The notes below the pieces were generated by a model. That model searched no databases and was not told the origin of the DNA. It worked only from the letters and a program-made list of their open reading frames with translations. From assembly GCF_010731675.1 (NCBI RefSeq), contig NZ_AP022584.1, forward strand, positions 2,170,001-2,234,000: a stretch of 64,000 nucleotides of DNA, written 5' to 3'. The stretch comes from Mycobacterium marseillense (GTDB taxonomy: Bacteria > Actinomycetota > Actinomycetes > Mycobacteriales > Mycobacteriaceae). How positions within the stretch are numbered: position 1 is the first letter of the stretch; each line of letters opens with the position of its first letter. The translations under genes were made by a program, and so were the position numbers. Shown here one piece after another: positions 62,457-64,000 of this stretch.

Positions 62457-64000
62457 CTAGTCGCCGACGGGTTCCTCGAGCACCTCGACCGCGGGGCCGC
62501 CGAGCGCGGCGAGCAGGCTCTGTTCGACCGCGTCTCGCGAGGCTTGCCCGCCTGAGGCGGCCGTCACGCAGAAGACGTCGGCCGCCGTCGACCCGAACGT
62601 GTTGACCTTCGCCCAGACGATGTCGGTCCCGGCCCGCTCCAGCGCCCGGGTCAGCAGGGCAAGCAGCCCGAGGCGGTCCATGGCGCGGACCTCGACGATC
62701 AACTGGCCGGCGGTGGCCGTATCGACCCACAGGATGCGGGGCGGGGCGGTCGAGCGCGTCACGGGCACCCCGACTTGAACCTCGCCGGCCCTCGTGGACG
62801 CGGCGCCGGTGGCGTCGCTGTCGCGCTTCTCCAGCGTGCCCAGCACGTCGACATCCCCGGCCAGCGCGCCGGTGAACTGCTGGCGCAGCAGGCCCGCCTC
62901 CGGCGGCGAGCCGAACAGCGGCGACACCACGAATTCGACGACCGCGAAACCCGCGTCGGTGCTGGCCGATGCCGAATGGATGCGCAGCGAGTTCAGCGCC
63001 AGCACCGCGGCGGCCTTGGAGACCAGCCCCCGCTGATCGGGGGCGGCCATCACCACGTCCAGCCGTTCACCGCCGCTGGGCTTGATCTCCACGTGCACCG
63101 CGCGTTGGGCGGCGAGCGAAAGATATTGGGGTGCCGTGGGTTCGGCTTCCGGGAGCGGCTCCCCCGCCATCACCAGCCGGCAGCGCCGAACCAGCTCCTC
63201 GATCAGGGACGCCTTCCATTCGCTCCACACCCCCGGCCCGGTGGCCTTGGAGTCGGCTTCGGTCAGCGCGTGCAGCACCTCGAGCAGCAGCGGATCGCCG
63301 CCGAGCGATTTCGACACGCGCTCAATGGTTTTGGGGTCGTTCAGGTCGCTGCGGGTCGCCACCACCGGCAGCAGCAGGTGGTGGCGCACCAGCTGCGCGA
63401 GCGTCTCGGCGTCGGCGGGCGAGATCCCCAGCCGGGGGCCGATATCCAGGGCCAGCCCCGCGCCGAGCACGCTGTGGTCGACGCCGCGGCCCTTGCCGAT
63501 GTCGTGCAGCAGCGCGCCGAGCGCGAGCAGGTCGGGCCGCGCCACGCGGGTGGCCAGCGGCGCGGCGTTGACGGCCGTCTCGATGACGTGGCGGTCCACC
63601 GTCCATTTGTGCGCGACGTCGCGCGGCGGCAGGTCGCGGATCGCGTCCCATTCGGGCAGTAGCCGGCCCCACAGGCCGGTGCGGTCGAGCGCCTCGATGG
63701 TGGCCACCGTCGTCGGCCCGGCGGACAGCACAACCAGCAAGTCGTCCAACGCTTCCCGCGGCCAGGGCACCGGCATCTCGGGCGCGCCGGCGGCCAGGCG
63801 GCTCAGGGTGGCGGCGCCGATCGGCAACCCCGTGTCGGCCGCCGCGGCGGCCACCCGCAGCACCAGGCCCACGTCGGTGTCGGGCCGGGCGTCGCGGGCC
63901 AGCACGATCTCACCGGCGTATTCGACGACGCCCTCGTCCAGGGGGCGGCGCTTGGGCCGGCGTACCAGCACCGAGACGCCGCGGCGCGGCAGCGCGTTCT
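62457..64000 (-). CDS. glnD: PII uridylyltransferase / uridylyl-removing enzyme (3' part only)
   Basis: GlnD modifies the PII protein GlnB (and, in mycobacteria, may adenylylate it) in response to glutamine. The visible 514 codons are open to the window edge; the nucleotidyltransferase domain is outside. Present are the HD phosphohydrolase domain with [17 protein letters not shown], and two C-terminal ACT domains ([27 protein letters not shown] and [25 protein letters not shown]) that sense glutamine. It matches Rv2918c; glnB and amt should lie just upstream in the usual amt-glnB-glnD operon. Confidence 0.95.
   Translation of the reverse strand, partial: NALPRRGVSVLVRRPKRRPLDEGVVEYAGEIVLARDARPDTDVGLVLRVAAAAADTGLPIGAATLSRLAAGAPEMPVPWPREALDDLLVVLSAGPTTVATIEALDRTGLWGRLLPEWDAIRDLPPRDVAHKWTVDRHVIETAVNAAPLATRVARPDLLALGALLHDIGKGRGVDHSVLGAGLALDIGPRLGISPADAETLAQLVRHHLLLPVVATRSDLNDPKTIERVSKSLGGDPLLLEVLHALTEADSKATGPGVWSEWKASLIEELVRRCRLVMAGEPLPEAEPTAPQYLSLAAQRAVHVEIKPSGGERLDVVMAAPDQRGLVSKAAAVLALNSLRIHSASASTDAGFAVVEFVVSPLFGSPPEAGLLRQQFTGALAGDVDVLGTLEKRDSDATGAASTRAGEVQVGVPVTRSTAPPRILWVDTATAGQLIVEVRAMDRLGLLALLTRALERAGTDIVWAKVNTFGSTAADVFCVTAASGGQASRDAVEQSLLAALGGPAVEVLEEPVGD

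Noticed and set aside
1..64000. CRISPR array, insertion sequence or prophage
   Set aside because: No regularly spaced repeats, transposase, phage structural gene or integrase other than the housekeeping xerC were found.
1..64000. tRNA or rRNA genes
   Set aside because: No cloverleaf with GTTCRA-type T-arm in a gene-free stretch was recognised; all larger gaps were read.

Overview
The window is high-GC actinobacterial DNA from a slow-growing, non-tuberculous Mycobacterium, probably close to the M. avium complex. The signs are a PPE protein of the SVP type, MPT63-like and CsbD-like secreted or stress proteins, Rip1, mapB, and a gene order that follows the M. tuberculosis Rv2857c-to-Rv2918c segment almost gene for gene. 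This placement comes from recognising protein families and gene order by eye; no database search was run. About 68 protein genes are supported. No tRNA, rRNA, CRISPR array or insertion sequence was seen.

Layout. Positions 1-5.5 kb hold a truncated PPE gene, then a minus-strand operon of glnA4, a PuuD-like amidotransferase, aldC and an SDR that resembles a gamma-glutamyl-amine catabolic pathway, plus a hydrolase-like protein that has lost its nucleophile. Positions 5.6-19.1 kb are a long minus-strand run of core genes: cobQ, mapB, a DUF1707 protein, a penicillin-binding lipoprotein, a GNAT protein, ispG, rip1, dxr, rlmN, cdsA, frr and pyrH. ispG and dxr both belong to the MEP isoprenoid pathway and flank rip1.

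Positions 19.4-29.6 kb are an accessory block. It has a CsbD stress protein with a very strong terminator, an atypical response regulator preceded by a perfect tandem repeat, an acyltransferase, an MPT63-like secreted protein with a repeat tail, a stress-type SDR, a beta-propeller lipoprotein, a cytochrome b fused to a YedY-like molybdopterin domain with a small membrane partner, a second HadA-type dehydratase subunit, a phosphatidylserine-decarboxylase-like enzyme with a GGS processing site, and a ChaB-like protein. In M. tuberculosis the same interval holds little besides an IS element, so this block is the main lineage-specific content.

Positions 29.7-64 kb return to core synteny: a MarR regulator with a palindrome on its start codon, amiC, tsf, rpsB, an M23 peptidase, xerC, an FMN lactate monooxygenase-like gene, viuB, dprA, a ComM-like ATPase, yraN, fdhD and fdhF, rnhB, lepB, rplS, an LppW-like protein, trmD, rimM, a KH protein, rpsP, dacB2, a D-aminoacylase with its TetR regulator, an amidohydrolase, ffh, a helicase and the 3' part of glnD. 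The most striking local event is a one-base frameshift that removes the stop of the lactate monooxygenase gene and joins it in frame to xerC.

Regulation is unusually readable. At least ten genes have a TANNNT -10 box 6-8 bases before their start codon, the signature of leaderless mycobacterial transcripts. The ribosomal protein operons of rplS and rpsP share an identical 12-bp upstream motif.
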